A DNA stretch of 61,138 nt from a bacterium (lineage in GTDB: Bacteria > Verrucomicrobiota > Lentisphaeria > Victivallales > GWF2-38-69): NCBI GenBank assembly GCA_021781705.1, contig JAJXWI010000009.1, forward strand, positions 1-61,138. The letters run 5' to 3'. Numbering within the stretch: position 1 is the first letter of the stretch; every line of letters begins with the position of its first letter. The notes under the pieces are model-generated. The model did not search any database. It saw nothing but the letters and a program-made list of their open reading frames with translations, and was not told the DNA's origin. This document shows, in pieces, positions 37,569 through 47,628 of the stretch. The position numbers were made by a program, and so were the translations under genes.

Positions 37569-39119
37569 ATGAAAATTATATCAGCACAGGCAATGAGAGA
37601 GCTTGACGCCCTCACTATAAAAAGAGCTGGGGTTACTAGTCGAGAGCTCATGCACGTGGCAGGTGTTGGTGTGGCAAAAGAAATCCTTTCTTATCTTGAA
37701 AAGTTCATTTACAAGCTGCACGTCAAAAGATTTGTTATTCTTGCGGGTAAGGGAAACAATGGAGGAGATGGCTATGTCGTGGCAGATTATTTGGCGCAAC
37801 ATACTAAAATTCCTGTAGTTATTTTTCCTATTTGCAGCAGGCAAGAGCTTGGTGGCGAAGCTGCGTACTATGCTGATAAACTTTCCCGTGAAGTTAACGT
37901 GCTTTTAAAAGAGTTGGTAGCTTCCGATGATTTCCGCACAGGCGACATAATTATTGACGGGCTTTTAGGCACAGGGTTTTCCGGTGCAATAAAACACCCT
38001 TACAAAAAATGGATCGAAACTGTTAATTCCTCAGGATACCCTGTTATTTCCATTGATATTCCCTCCGGAATGGATGGAACGACAGGGGACGTTCTTGATA
38101 TGGCGATAATTGCCGATTTGACTGTTACAATAGGGTTGCCTAAAAGGGGACTTTTTATAAAAGATGGCCCTGCTCATGTTGGATTATTAAAAGTTGTGGA
38201 CATAGGTATTCCGAGTGAATTTGTAGCGAAAATTAATTCAAACCTTGATCTCTTTTATGAAGAAGGTGCAGAAAAACTGCTAATGCGCATTTCAAATGAT
38301 TCGCACAAAAAGTCTGTTGGTACGGTTTTAATTATAGGTGGCAGCAAATGCTATAGGGGAGCCCCTATTCTTTCAGGAATGGCCGCTTTACGTTCGGGCG
38401 CAGGGCTTGTAACTGTGGCTGTTCCAAAATTATGTGCACCATCGTCTCTTCCTTACAATGCTTTAATTATTAGAGAAATCGGAAATAATAATGATGTTTT
38501 TTTTAATTCATCTTCAATTAGTGAATTGTCAGAACTGATAAAATCCCATGACGCTATAGTTGTTGGACCGGGAATCGGAATGAGCCATTTTGCAGAGGAA
38601 GTCGTGAGAACAGTTTTGAGTCATGATAAAAAAATAATTATTGATGCGGATGCTTTGAATTTAATATCCTCTAATCCTGATATTTTGAAAAGAAATGAAC
38701 GTTTTATTTTTACTCCGCACATAGGAGAAATGATGAGACTATTAGTTGCTTTTGGTAAGGATGTCAATTTTTCGGAAGATAGGATATCTAAAGTTGAAAA
38801 GGCCACAAAGTTGTTGGGTGGGACTATTGTTTTAAAAGGAAATAAAACGATTGTTTCACATTCAGGCAAAGCTTTGTCGATCAATAACACAGGGTCTCAG
38901 GCGCTAGCAACAGCCGGAACAGGCGATGTTCTTAGCGGTATAATTGGAGCGTTTGCATCTTCGAGCTTGGATGGTTTTGATGCCAGTCGCATATCTGTTT
39001 ATATTCACGGACTTGCGGGTGAACTTGTTCAGAAAAAAAATGGTGTCAGAGGAACAATCGCAGATGACATTATTGAGGCTATACCGGAAGCGCTTAGAAT
39101 TATTTCCCCTTTCGCTTAA
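37569..39119 (+). CDS. nnr: Bifunctional NAD(P)HX epimerase/dehydratase
   Basis: 516 residues in two fused domains. The N-terminal YjeF_N epimerase (1-215) has GKGNNGGDGYVVA and IDIPSGMDG. The C-terminal ADP-dependent dehydratase (about 225-510) has IDADALNL, FTPHIGEM and the nucleotide-binding ATAGTGDVLSGIIGA. It repairs hydrated NADH/NADPH. The fused form is common in bacteria. Confidence 0.96.
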   Translation: MKIISAQAMRELDALTIKRAGVTSRELMHVAGVGVAKEILSYLEKFIYKLHVKRFVILAGKGNNGGDGYVVADYLAQHTKIPVVIFPICSRQELGGEAAYYADKLSREVNVLLKELVASDDFRTGDIIIDGLLGTGFSGAIKHPYKKWIETVNSSGYPVISIDIPSGMDGTTGDVLDMAIIADLTVTIGLPKRGLFIKDGPAHVGLLKVVDIGIPSEFVAKINSNLDLFYEEGAEKLLMRISNDSHKKSVGTVLIIGGSKCYRGAPILSGMAALRSGAGLVTVAVPKLCAPSSLPYNALIIREIGNNNDVFFNSSSISELSELIKSHDAIVVGPGIGMSHFAEEVVRTVLSHDKKIIIDADALNLISSNPDILKRNERFIFTPHIGEMMRLLVAFGKDVNFSEDRISKVEKATKLLGGTIVLKGNKTIVSHSGKALSINNTGSQALATAGTGDVLSGIIGAFASSSLDGFDASRISVYIHGLAGELVQKKNGVRGTIADDIIEAIPEALRIISPFA

Positions 39120-39248
39120 ATTTAGAAGGAGTTGTATTTATATTGATATGCTATCAGCATATTAGAAAATAAGAACAAACCGATACTCAGCACCAGACAA
39201 TTTTTGTTGTATATGTCTAAACGGTCTGAGTAGATACAAGGAGTTAGA

Positions 39249-39536
39249 ATGTTTAAACGAAAAAAAATAGGGTCAGTAAACACGGAATCGCCGGCGGAGA
39301 TTATCGGGAAAATATTTTCAGGACTAACAGCAAAATTAATTTTTTGTTTTGTCTTATCTGTGGCAGTATATTTTTTCTTTACCTATTTTCTGTTTAATTT
39401 TATTAACTTCCTGATAGAAAACGTAACATTAGGAACTCCTGTTGATAAAAATGACACCTATTTTCTTATTGTAATGATTTTTGCGCTGCTAGTTGTAAAT
39501 TATATCGTGCTCAAGGATTGGCTGAGGAAAAGGTAA
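39249..39536 (+). CDS. Small membrane protein of unknown function
   Basis: 95 residues with two helices (about 29-58 and 72-90). The ATG has AAGGAG seven bases upstream, so it is probably expressed. No family recognised. It follows the NAD(P)HX repair gene by 130 bases. Confidence 0.6.
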   Translation: MFKRKKIGSVNTESPAEIIGKIFSGLTAKLIFCFVLSVAVYFFFTYFLFNFINFLIENVTLGTPVDKNDTYFLIVMIFALLVVNYIVLKDWLRKR

Positions 39537-39869
39537 GGAGTCTTAAGTTATTCTTTGTAGTTACTACACACCCCATCGTCCTGGACAAGGAATGAAATAG
39601 CGCAATTTAACTCATTAATTATTAAGGCTGTTGAAGCATAATATCAAGTTTTGATCCCCCTGAGAGATCTTCAGTATCTATTTACGCTCTATCTCTGAGA
39701 CCGTTTCGAATTTGTTTATAACATAATGTATTGCTTTTTCCAAAGCTGAAACAAAGAATCAGTAGAGTTTTCTATACTAAAACCAGCTATAAAAGTGGTC
39801 GCTCTGTTGACTTTGCCAATAAATTGTTTAACTTTACAAAAACGTCGAAAGTTCAATGGGGTTTATGAT
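39537..39869. other. Intergenic region with weak inverted repeats
   Basis: A pair agagat (39663-39668) / atctct (39691-39696) extends to about eight matching bases. At 39796 agtggtcgctctg, then gactttg, faintly resembles the IS3-type ends. Nothing else was found. Confidence 0.3.
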
Positions 39870-40898
39870 ATGAGATTGATTTTAATATCTGTTTTTTTAT
39901 GCTTGTTTTCAGTTTCCGGATTGGCAGAGCTTCTTGATAGTATTGCCGGTACGCAATCTGCTGTTTTCAATAGTGTCCAGAGCTCTATAAGCTCTGCAAC
40001 CGCATATTCTTCAGGAGGAATAGGGAGCGTCAGCAGAAATGCGACTTCTGTTTTTGGTTATGACGAAAACGAGGTTCTTGACTATAGTACCCAGGAAATC
40101 GGAAGCTTTGATATAAAGCCGCTTCAAGCCGGAGTTCAATTCAAGACTAAACTGACTATCGAACAATACCAAATATTGGTTAAGAATTGGCTAAATAATA
40201 TCTATGAAAACAAATTTGACAGCAATGCTTGGGTGCTGAAATATTTTGTCAGGACTTTAGCTGAACTTGCATTTAGCAGCAAAGGATATCTTTCAGTCAC
40301 AGATTTTAATGCCGTTCTCAGTGGATTTAAGAATTATCGTGAGATAAATAACTGCATAACCAAGCTTGAACTGAGTTCTCCTATAAAATATTCTCTAGCC
40401 AAACTATTTGCCGCAGGATGTGTTTATACTAGGTTTATAGATAGGGACTTTACACTCAAGGCGATAGATGTTATAAAGAAGATTCCGAAGGACTGTGTGC
40501 TTTATCATATGGAGGAGCAGTCAGAAGAACTTATGCAGGAGGGTAAAATTGCCGACATCGGAAGTGATACCATGTTATCCCCAGATAAAGGCATGAAACA
40601 GAATATTGAAAGAGATCAGCTTGGGAACTTTATCGGGTATGAACATGGAGAAAACCTCTATTATATATGCATGAGCCATTATAGTAATTTTAAAGACTTT
40701 TCTCTAGATAAACAGATAAAAATTATAAATAAGATTTACAGTTATAATCCTACGCTTATGGAGGCTCCTCCCATAAAGACAAAAATGTACTGTTGGAACT
40801 ATTTTATAGATTATTTCTATCCGAAAAAGAATCCGGAAGTAATGAAATATTGTGTCAGAGCCTATGTAAACTGGGTACTTCTTCCTGAGTCAATCTAA
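39870..40898 (+). CDS. Secreted protein of unknown function
   Basis: 342 residues from ATG 39870 with a signal peptide (RLILISVFLCLFSVSGLAE); an in-frame start farther up at 39795 would place the signal inside the protein and is rejected. The first 60 mature residues are Ser/Ala-rich and flexible, followed by a helical domain (LTIEQYQILVKNWLNNIYENKF). I recognise no family. It lies 14 bases before rfbD. Confidence 0.6.
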   Translation: MRLILISVFLCLFSVSGLAELLDSIAGTQSAVFNSVQSSISSATAYSSGGIGSVSRNATSVFGYDENEVLDYSTQEIGSFDIKPLQAGVQFKTKLTIEQYQILVKNWLNNIYENKFDSNAWVLKYFVRTLAELAFSSKGYLSVTDFNAVLSGFKNYREINNCITKLELSSPIKYSLAKLFAAGCVYTRFIDRDFTLKAIDVIKKIPKDCVLYHMEEQSEELMQEGKIADIGSDTMLSPDKGMKQNIERDQLGNFIGYEHGENLYYICMSHYSNFKDFSLDKQIKIINKIYSYNPTLMEAPPIKTKMYCWNYFIDYFYPKKNPEVMKYCVRAYVNWVLLPESI

Positions 40899-40912
40899 TT
40901 TCGGGCTTAATA

Positions 40913-41752
40913 ATGAAAATTGGTATTGTTGGCGGAAATGGCATGCTGGGATGCGATGTGCATGCTCTTTCAGTATCTTCAGGCTATGAGGTTATAAGCT
41001 ATGACTTGCCCATGTATGATATTACGAAGGCTGGGACTTTGGAACTTATTGTTGATACCGCCGATATAATTATTAATTGTGCTGCTTATACAGCAGTGGA
41101 TAAGGCTGAATCCGAACAAAAGAAATGTTACGAAATAAATTCCAGGTGTGTCGAAAAATTGGGATTTCTTGTTGCAGAGAGAAGAAAATACTTGGTTCAC
41201 ATAAGTACTGATTTTGTATTTGGTGATGATACGGATATTCCGCTTAATGAGAATTCAAAAGTCAATCCTCTTGGAGTTTATGGAAAAAGCAAGCTTGAAG
41301 GAGAGTTGGCACTTCAGAAAACAGGAGCCTTTTTTTCTATACTGCGCACTCAATGGACTTATGGAGTTAATGGAGATAACTTTGTTTCAAAAATTATAAA
41401 GGCCGCAAAGATTGATGATACACTTAAAATTGTTAATGACCAAATAGGTTCGCCTACGCCTACTGCAGCTGTTTCAAAAGCCATTATGGCGCTTGTAAAA
41501 AACAGGCAAGAGGGGCTTTTTCACTTTGCTTCCAAAGGATACGCATCCAGGTGTGAAGTAGCCATGTTTGTATTTAACGAGATAGGATTGTCAAAAAATA
41601 TTATCCCATGTTCTTCTGAGGAATTTATTACTCCCGCAAAAAGGCCAAAAAATTCTCGTTTTGACTGTTCTAAAATAGATAAGTTTTTGCCTTTTGAACG
41701 TTTAGTCTGGCAGGCATACTTAAAAGAGTTTTTAAAATTCTATAAGGTGTAA
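40913..41752 (+). CDS. rfbD: dTDP-4-dehydrorhamnose reductase
   Basis: 279-residue SDR. The NAD(P)-binding GGNGMLG, NCAAYTAVDKAE, ISTDFVFGD, and catalytic YGKSK are intact. It makes dTDP-L-rhamnose for surface polysaccharide. No other rfb gene is beside it. It overlaps the convergent pheA by 13 bases at the 3' ends. Confidence 0.93.
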   Translation: MKIGIVGGNGMLGCDVHALSVSSGYEVISYDLPMYDITKAGTLELIVDTADIIINCAAYTAVDKAESEQKKCYEINSRCVEKLGFLVAERRKYLVHISTDFVFGDDTDIPLNENSKVNPLGVYGKSKLEGELALQKTGAFFSILRTQWTYGVNGDNFVSKIIKAAKIDDTLKIVNDQIGSPTPTAAVSKAIMALVKNRQEGLFHFASKGYASRCEVAMFVFNEIGLSKNIIPCSSEEFITPAKRPKNSRFDCSKIDKFLPFERLVWQAYLKEFLKFYKV

Positions 41753-42573
41753 GTTTTGTCTGCATTATAAGAGCAGATAAGTTTCAGAGAACAGGCATTC
41801 GCTTTTATTTCATTGACAGTTTTCATTACTTTTTCATCACAAATGCATCCATCAATGTCTACAAAGAAAGCATATTCAGAAGGTTTCCCGTAAATCGGGC
41901 GTGAAATTATGCGGCTGAGGTTAATTTTATTTAGTTTAAAATGTTCAAGAAAATCGTAAAGACTGCCAGGCTTGTTGTTCAGAAAAGCTGAAATACTTGT
42001 TTTTATATTAGGTCCTTCCATGGCTGGTTTATCCTTAGAAATAACAAAAAACTGAGTCGTATTTGAAATATCCTGTTCAATAGGATAAACAAGTATGTCA
42101 AGCTGATAAATGGCAGATGCGTTTACAGATGCTATTGCGGCCGAATTTTTATCTTCCGCAGCCAGTTCCGCGGCCTTTGCCGTGCTGGCTACCAGATTTT
42201 TGGTTACTCCAGGCAAATTTTTCCTTATCCATTTATCGCAATGATACATTGGGATTGAGTGAGAGTAAATAGTTTTGACAATCCTGTTTTTTTTGCCCAG
42301 CAGCGCCAGTTTTACTTTTAAATTTATTGATTCTTCTATGGATATGTCGAAGTTATTATTTATGAGAAGGTCAAGTGATTCCGCTATTGGCCCCCCTGAG
42401 GAGTTTTCTACAGGAATGACTCCTTTGCCATTTGGCGTTTCTGATACAAAATAAAATATATCAAGTATGGATGATTGCCCGAATAGGCGGCAACCTTTTT
42501 TGAAATGTTCCATTGCCACTATATGTGAATAAGTTCCTTCAGGACCTAAATATGCTATTGGTATTCCGTTCAT
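41740..42573 (-). CDS. pheA: Prephenate dehydratase
   Basis: 277 residues: an N-terminal PDT domain (AYLGPEGTYSH, VIPVENSSGGPI) and a C-terminal ACT domain (about 190-270) that binds phenylalanine. Free-standing form without chorismate mutase. The active-site TRF motif is seen as TTQFFVIS, so the usual Arg is Gln; the ESRP-type ACT motif is ISRPIYG. The Arg-to-Gln change could affect activity. Four-base overlap with xseA upstream, so they share a transcript. Confidence 0.9.
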   Translation of the reverse strand: MNGIPIAYLGPEGTYSHIVAMEHFKKGCRLFGQSSILDIFYFVSETPNGKGVIPVENSSGGPIAESLDLLINNNFDISIEESINLKVKLALLGKKNRIVKTIYSHSIPMYHCDKWIRKNLPGVTKNLVASTAKAAELAAEDKNSAAIASVNASAIYQLDILVYPIEQDISNTTQFFVISKDKPAMEGPNIKTSISAFLNNKPGSLYDFLEHFKLNKINLSRIISRPIYGKPSEYAFFVDIDGCICDEKVMKTVNEIKANACSLKLICSYNADKTYTL

Positions 42574-43787
42574 CTTCCTTCTTGAGTAGTGGATGTTTCT
42601 TTCACCTCAAGCTCAATTTTGCCCTCTTTTAGAATTGCGGTTACGAGCGAGCCTATTTTTATGTCAGGAGAAGCTATAATTGAATTTGTTGCTTTATTAA
42701 TAAGGATAGAATATCCGCGCCCAAGAACTGCCATTGGATTTAAAGTTTGCAGCTTGCTGATAAGACTTTGAAGTTTTGTGTTATCCCGTTCGTATTTCAT
42801 GGCAGTAATGTGTTTAAGTTTTGTACGCATTTCATCAATTGTTTGTTGTTTTTCAAAAATAATGCGCAGAGGATCTTTGAATACATAGCTTCCTGAAAAT
42901 TTTTCCAGCATCCTTTTTTTACGTTCAATAAAAAATTGTACGGCTGTTCGCAGTTTTGAAAATAAGGCTTTAATTTTCTCTGTCAATTCGTCCTGTTTTG
43001 CTATGACAAGTTCTGCCGCCGCGGATGGCGTGGGGACTCTTAAATCAGCAACGAAGTCAGAGATTGTGAAATCTATTTCATGCCCAACAGCGCTTATTAC
43101 CGGAATTTTGCTTGCTGCTATTTCCATGGCTAGGGTTTCGTCATTGAATGGCCATAAATCTTCCATTGAGCCGCCCCCCCGCATAAGTACGAGTACGTCT
43201 ACTTTTGAGTCAATGCGGTTAAAAAACCGAAGCCCTTTTATCAATTCTTTCTCTGCGCCAATGCCCTGTACTGCAGACGGATATATTTGAATATTGATAT
43301 CAGGAAACCGTCTGTTTATAATATTCAAAAAATCCTGGATGGCCGCCCCTGTGGGGGAGGTAATAACTCCGATTTTTCTTGGCAGCATTGGGATTTTTTT
43401 CTTTCTGGACGAGTCGAAAAAACCTTCTTTTTGCAACCGGTTTTTGATTTCTTCAAATTTTCTCTGGAGGTCTCCGAGGCCGAGAGGGCGAATATCTTTT
43501 ATGGTGAACTGATATTCTCCCCTAGGTTCATATACTGTAATATTTCCAAAGACTTCCAGCTCTGAACCAGTCGCAAGTTTTAAAGTCTTGACAGCCTGAG
43601 CTCCTTTCCATATAACTGCTTTTAGCTGCGATTTTTCATCCTTTAGCACCATATAGACGTGGCCTGAAGTATGAACCGTCATAGTCCCTATTTCGGCTTT
43701 CATCCAGAATGCCGCAAGAGCCCCTTCGAGAACGGTCTTAACGACAGAGTTTACTTCTGTTATTGTCCAGATTTTGTCATCTTTCAT
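42570..43787 (-). CDS. xseA: Exodeoxyribonuclease VII large subunit
   Basis: 405 residues. The OB-fold start (WTITEVNSVVKTVLE...), the catalytic core with VITSPTGAAIQDFLNIINRR and the motif GGGSMEDLWPFNDE, GHEIDFTISDFVADLRVPTPSAAAE, and a C-terminal coiled coil. It degrades single-stranded DNA with the small subunit XseB, whose gene is normally right after xseA; here pheA is there instead. ATG at 43787. Confidence 0.95.
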   Translation of the reverse strand: MKDDKIWTITEVNSVVKTVLEGALAAFWMKAEIGTMTVHTSGHVYMVLKDEKSQLKAVIWKGAQAVKTLKLATGSELEVFGNITVYEPRGEYQFTIKDIRPLGLGDLQRKFEEIKNRLQKEGFFDSSRKKKIPMLPRKIGVITSPTGAAIQDFLNIINRRFPDINIQIYPSAVQGIGAEKELIKGLRFFNRIDSKVDVLVLMRGGGSMEDLWPFNDETLAMEIAASKIPVISAVGHEIDFTISDFVADLRVPTPSAAAELVIAKQDELTEKIKALFSKLRTAVQFFIERKKRMLEKFSGSYVFKDPLRIIFEKQQTIDEMRTKLKHITAMKYERDNTKLQSLISKLQTLNPMAVLGRGYSILINKATNSIIASPDIKIGSLVTAILKEGKIELEVKETSTTQEGR

Positions 43788-44009
43788 AAAAAAGGTACAG
43801 AATGAAAGTTAAAAACAATCCTTAGAATCTTGAATTTAATACACTGATATTCATACTTCATTTATGCAAATATATACCCCGAAATCTCGTGAAGTTTTTT
43901 ACATTTCCCAGGAAACTGATGTCGTAAATTTAATAAATCTGGAGACACTACGTGTAGTGACATATTTGGTATCAACTTAACAACTAGCAATCCCGATGGA
44001 GGTAGAGCT

Positions 44010-44288
44010 ATGAGTATTAAGTCAAAAAAAACAACGAAATCAGGTAAGATTCAGGAAAAAGTTCCTGCCTACAAAAATGCCAAAACAAGAAAGAAGCCTG
44101 CAGAAGCACAAGTTTCTGATCCCGCAGGTAGAAAAATCAAAGTTGTCATGACTAAATCAAAAGCAATACGGAGAGAACGATCCAGATCGCAAGGTAAAAG
44201 ACCCGAACCTGAGATGAAGGCAGAGATGAAGGCAGAAAAAGGCTTGAACGCCGTGAGGTGGTGCGAGTTAGGTTGCGGGTATGACTGA
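44010..44288 (+). CDS. Small, very basic protein of unknown function
   Basis: 92 residues, about a third Lys/Arg, with GGAGG eight bases before ATG. It has no aromatic core except near the end (NAVRWCELGCGYD), and a tiny MKAE-MKAE duplication. Perhaps a nucleic-acid-binding or spurious ORF; the strong Shine-Dalgarno favours a real gene. It overlaps the next ORF (44281) by eight bases. No family is recognised. Confidence 0.4.
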   Translation: MSIKSKKTTKSGKIQEKVPAYKNAKTRKKPAEAQVSDPAGRKIKVVMTKSKAIRRERSRSQGKRPEPEMKAEMKAEKGLNAVRWCELGCGYD

Positions 44289-44430
44289 TACGATAGAAAG
44301 TCAGGAGACCCCTAAAATCTTCTGCAATGTGATTAGAACAATACGTACCGATTGCTTTTCGCATTATCAAGATCGGAAAAGACATGGCAAAGAAAATAGA
44401 CGCTTACCTGGCTGGCAGGTAAAACAATAA
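44281..44430 (+). CDS. Possible 49-residue ORF overlapping the basic protein
   Basis: ATG at 44281 lies inside the last codons of the 92-residue ORF (ATGACTGA junction), giving a 49-residue product starting MTDTIESQETPKIFCNVIRT, then stops at TAA 44428-44430. The overlap suggests coupled translation or a frameshift break in one longer gene. No similarity is known. Confidence 0.25.
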   Translation: MTDTIESQETPKIFCNVIRTIRTDCFSHYQDRKRHGKENRRLPGWQVKQ

Positions 44431-44568
44431 AACCGCTTACACAGTAATTGCGTAAGAATTATTTAGTAGGAATTGAAAAATTAACATTTGATTACACTTT
44501 TATAGACGGTTTAATTAAATCATAGATCAGTAATACATAAATCTAAAATTGAGATTGAAGGTTTTAAA

Positions 44569-46182
44569 ATGACTAAGCATATATTTGTAACAGGCGGGGT
44601 AGTTTCTTCATTAGGTAAAGGTATTACTGCTGCCTCAATTGCTATGCTTCTTAGGCAGAGAGGATATAGCGTCAGTATGCAGAAAATGGATCCTTATATA
44701 AATGTAGATCCAGGTACGATGTCACCATTTCAACATGGGGAAGTTTATGTGACTGAAGATGGGGCCGAAACTGACCTTGATTTGGGGCATTATGAAAGGT
44801 TTGGCGGAGTAACGTGCACGAAGGCGAGTAACTTTACCACAGGCAGAATTTATAGCAATGTAATTAAAAGGGAAAGGGAAGGCGGGTATCTCGGAAAAAC
44901 TGTTCAGGTGATCCCGCATATTACAAATGAGATAAAGTGTGCTATTTCAATGCTCTCTGGAGCCGATGTAGATATTACGATTACGGAAATTGGAGGAACA
45001 GCCGGCGACATAGAATCTTTGCCTTTTCTTGAGGCAATAAGGCAATACAGACAAGAAATCGGCAGGGACAATGCTCTTTTTATTCATCTTACGCTCGTCC
45101 CTTATATTAAAGCTGCCGGGGAGATGAAAACAAAACCATCTCAACAGTCCGTTGCGATCTTACGGGGAATAGGAATCACCCCTGATATTCTGATATGCAG
45201 ATGTGAACAGTCTATGGATGATGAGCATCTTGAAAAGCTCTCATTATTCTGCAATGTTGAAAAGGAGCATGTTATAGCTGAGCAAGATGTAAAGAATTCT
45301 ATTTACGAGGTGCCGGTTGAGCTTGCCAAACAAAATCTTGACAAGTATATTTTGGAGCATTTTAAGCTGCCCGTCAATATCCTCGACATGTCTGAGTGGA
45401 ACGGTATGCTTGAAAATGCTATAACTCCCAGAAATGGCACAGTAAAAATCGGTGTTATTGGGAAATATATAAGCTTGCGAGATGCATATAAAAGTATATA
45501 TGAAGCATTGAGTCACGCCGGAATAGCCAATAGTGTTAAAGTCTCGGTAAAAATGATAGAATCCGAAAGCATAGAAGAAAAAAGTGAAGCCGCCTTTCTT
45601 TCTGATGTTGATGCCATTCTTGTTCCGGGCGGATTCGGTTCGCGAGGCGTACAAGGTAAGATAAAGGCAATAAAATATGCAAGGGAAAATAAAATCCCAT
45701 TCTTCGGAATATGTCTGGGAATGCAGTGTGCTGTTATTGAATTTGCAAGAAATGTTTGTGGTATGAACGGAGCGCACAGTGCCGAATTCAGCACGACAAC
45801 AGAATATCCTGTTATAGATTTGATGGAAGATCAGAAACTTGTTACCGCAAAGGGCGGAACAATGAGGTTGGGAAGCTACCCATGCATTCTTGGAGAGGAT
45901 ACATTTTCAAGAAAAGCCTATGACGCACAAGAGATATCTGAAAGGCATCGCCACAGATATGAGCTTAATACCAAATTTTTAAATACTCTTGCTAACAATG
46001 GCCTTGTTATTGCAGGGACTTCGCCCGACAAAAAACTTGTTGAAATAGTGGAGCTCCGAGATCATCCGTGGTTTGTGGCTTGTCAATATCATCCGGAATT
46101 TAAGTCTACGCCATTAAAAGCTCATCCGCTTTTTAAGGATTTTATAACAGCCGCAATGAAAAAGAGGGATGAAAAACAATAG
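44569..46182 (+). CDS. pyrG: CTP synthase
   Basis: 537 residues. N-terminal synthetase domain with [14 protein letters not shown] and [13 protein letters not shown]-terminal glutaminase with Cys in [12 protein letters not shown] and His-Glu in ACQYHPEF. It turns UTP into CTP with glutamine. ATG with GAAGG upstream. First of a pyrimidine set with carA and carB on the same strand. Confidence 0.98.
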   Translation: MTKHIFVTGGVVSSLGKGITAASIAMLLRQRGYSVSMQKMDPYINVDPGTMSPFQHGEVYVTEDGAETDLDLGHYERFGGVTCTKASNFTTGRIYSNVIKREREGGYLGKTVQVIPHITNEIKCAISMLSGADVDITITEIGGTAGDIESLPFLEAIRQYRQEIGRDNALFIHLTLVPYIKAAGEMKTKPSQQSVAILRGIGITPDILICRCEQSMDDEHLEKLSLFCNVEKEHVIAEQDVKNSIYEVPVELAKQNLDKYILEHFKLPVNILDMSEWNGMLENAITPRNGTVKIGVIGKYISLRDAYKSIYEALSHAGIANSVKVSVKMIESESIEEKSEAAFLSDVDAILVPGGFGSRGVQGKIKAIKYARENKIPFFGICLGMQCAVIEFARNVCGMNGAHSAEFSTTTEYPVIDLMEDQKLVTAKGGTMRLGSYPCILGEDTFSRKAYDAQEISERHRHRYELNTKFLNTLANNGLVIAGTSPDKKLVEIVELRDHPWFVACQYHPEFKSTPLKAHPLFKDFITAAMKKRDEKQ

Positions 46183-46290
46183 GTTTTAGATGTTAAGTTT
46201 TGGTGTTTGGTTTTAAGTTCGCTATACCAGAAATTGGTAAATCTTAGGTGATAACCATTGGGTGCTGAATAAATCAACAACGGGAACTTT
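46183..46290 (+). repeat. Degenerate 'gttttaagtgtt' repeats between pyrG and carA
   Basis: The first part (aggttttagatgttaagtt ttggtgtttggttttaagtt) repeats a 12-base unit similar to that at 13204 and 37540. Possibly a degenerate microsatellite or small intergenic repeat; function unknown. Confidence 0.35.
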
Positions 46291-47457
46291 ATGTATAAAA
46301 TGCAAAAAACAGACTGGAAAGCACAAAGAACGAAGCTTGCAATTCTTGCGCTTGAAGACGGCACGATTTTAAGAGGATACTCGTTTGGAGCTCAAACAGA
46401 TTCCTTGGGCGAAGTTGTATTCAATACCGGAATGACAGGATATCAGGAGGTCATTACTGATCCGTCGTATGCCGGACAGATAGTTACAATGACATACCCT
46501 GAAATTGGAAATGTTGGCATTAACAGCGCTGATTTTGAATCTGCCGGACTATTCCTGAACGGTTTTATAGTAAACAACATAAATACTCCCTGCAACTGGA
46601 GAAGCGAACTCTCCTTGCCTGAACTTCTGAAACAAAAAAATATTCCCGCAATAGCAGGAATTGATACGAGAGCATTGACTCGTAAAATAAGAACGAGCGG
46701 AACATTAAAAGCGTTTATCCACTGTTCTAAGGAAAACATTTCAGAAGATATTTGTGTAAAAAAAGCAAAAGATTGGTGCGGATTGGATAATCAGGATTAC
46801 GCTTCAGCGGTGTCTTGCAAAACTTCGTACGACTGGGATTCTGTCGCTCAGGAATCAGGGTATTGGGGAATTTTGGAAGAGAAAATGCCGCCCGTAGAAT
46901 TTAATATTGTAGCGTACGACTTCGGTATAAAATGGAACATTCTGAGGAGCCTGAGACTTAATGGTATTTCCGCAAAAGTTGTTCCTGCCCAAACCACTTT
47001 TGAGGAAGTTTTAAAGTTCAAGCCGGATGGAGTTTTCTTCTCAAACGGGCCGGCCGATCCTGCTGCCGTAACTTACGCCATAGCTGCTGCAAGATCGCTC
47101 ATCGGCAAAGTTCCGATAATGGGGATTTGCCTTGGTCATCAAATACTTTCAATTGCCTCCGGAGGGCTAACTTCAAGATTGAAGTTTGGGCATCACGGCT
47201 GTAATCATCCTATAAAGAATTTATTGACAGGCGCAGTTGAAATCACCTCGCAAAATCATAATTTTGCAACTACTTATGAGTCTTTGAAAAATACTCCCCT
47301 TGAATTGACGCATGTTAATTTGAATGATAATTCGATTGAGGGAATAAAACATAAAACAGAGCCTATGTTTGCGGTACAGTACCATCCTGAAGCTGCCCCC
47401 GGTCCGCATGACCCATTATATTTGTTTAAGGAATTTAAAAAAATAATGTCAAGGTAA
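46291..47457 (+). CDS. carA: Carbamoyl-phosphate synthase small subunit
   Basis: 388 residues. N-terminal CPSase domain (FNTGMTGYQEVITDPSYAG), class I glutaminase domain with Cys in GICLGHQILSIASGG and His-Glu in QYHPEAAPGPHD. It supplies ammonia to CarB. It is unusual that carB lies 2.7 kb downstream, after two other genes. Confidence 0.97.
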   Translation: MYKMQKTDWKAQRTKLAILALEDGTILRGYSFGAQTDSLGEVVFNTGMTGYQEVITDPSYAGQIVTMTYPEIGNVGINSADFESAGLFLNGFIVNNINTPCNWRSELSLPELLKQKNIPAIAGIDTRALTRKIRTSGTLKAFIHCSKENISEDICVKKAKDWCGLDNQDYASAVSCKTSYDWDSVAQESGYWGILEEKMPPVEFNIVAYDFGIKWNILRSLRLNGISAKVVPAQTTFEEVLKFKPDGVFFSNGPADPAAVTYAIAAARSLIGKVPIMGICLGHQILSIASGGLTSRLKFGHHGCNHPIKNLLTGAVEITSQNHNFATTYESLKNTPLELTHVNLNDNSIEGIKHKTEPMFAVQYHPEAAPGPHDPLYLFKEFKKIMSR

Positions 47458-47628
47458 AGTATAGCCCGCAAAAGGAATTGAAAAAACAGGAAACATTATG
47501 TTGACCATAACTAAATAGCTGTTTTCAAAAGTGGCAATAAATTAAGATAAATAAAAAATGGAAACGTTCATAACAATATGGAATAGTGGTGTATAATGTG
47601 TAAAGTTTCACACAAAGAAAGGAGGTAT

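Noticed and set aside
43900-43970. Perfect palindrome cactac-gt-gtagtg near 43948 as an operator
   Set aside because: Single short palindrome with no link to a regulator and no other copy seen; noted only.
45244-45777. 177-residue ORF antisense to pyrG
   Set aside because: Shadow of a strongly conserved gene; composition is not protein-like and no ribosome site fits.
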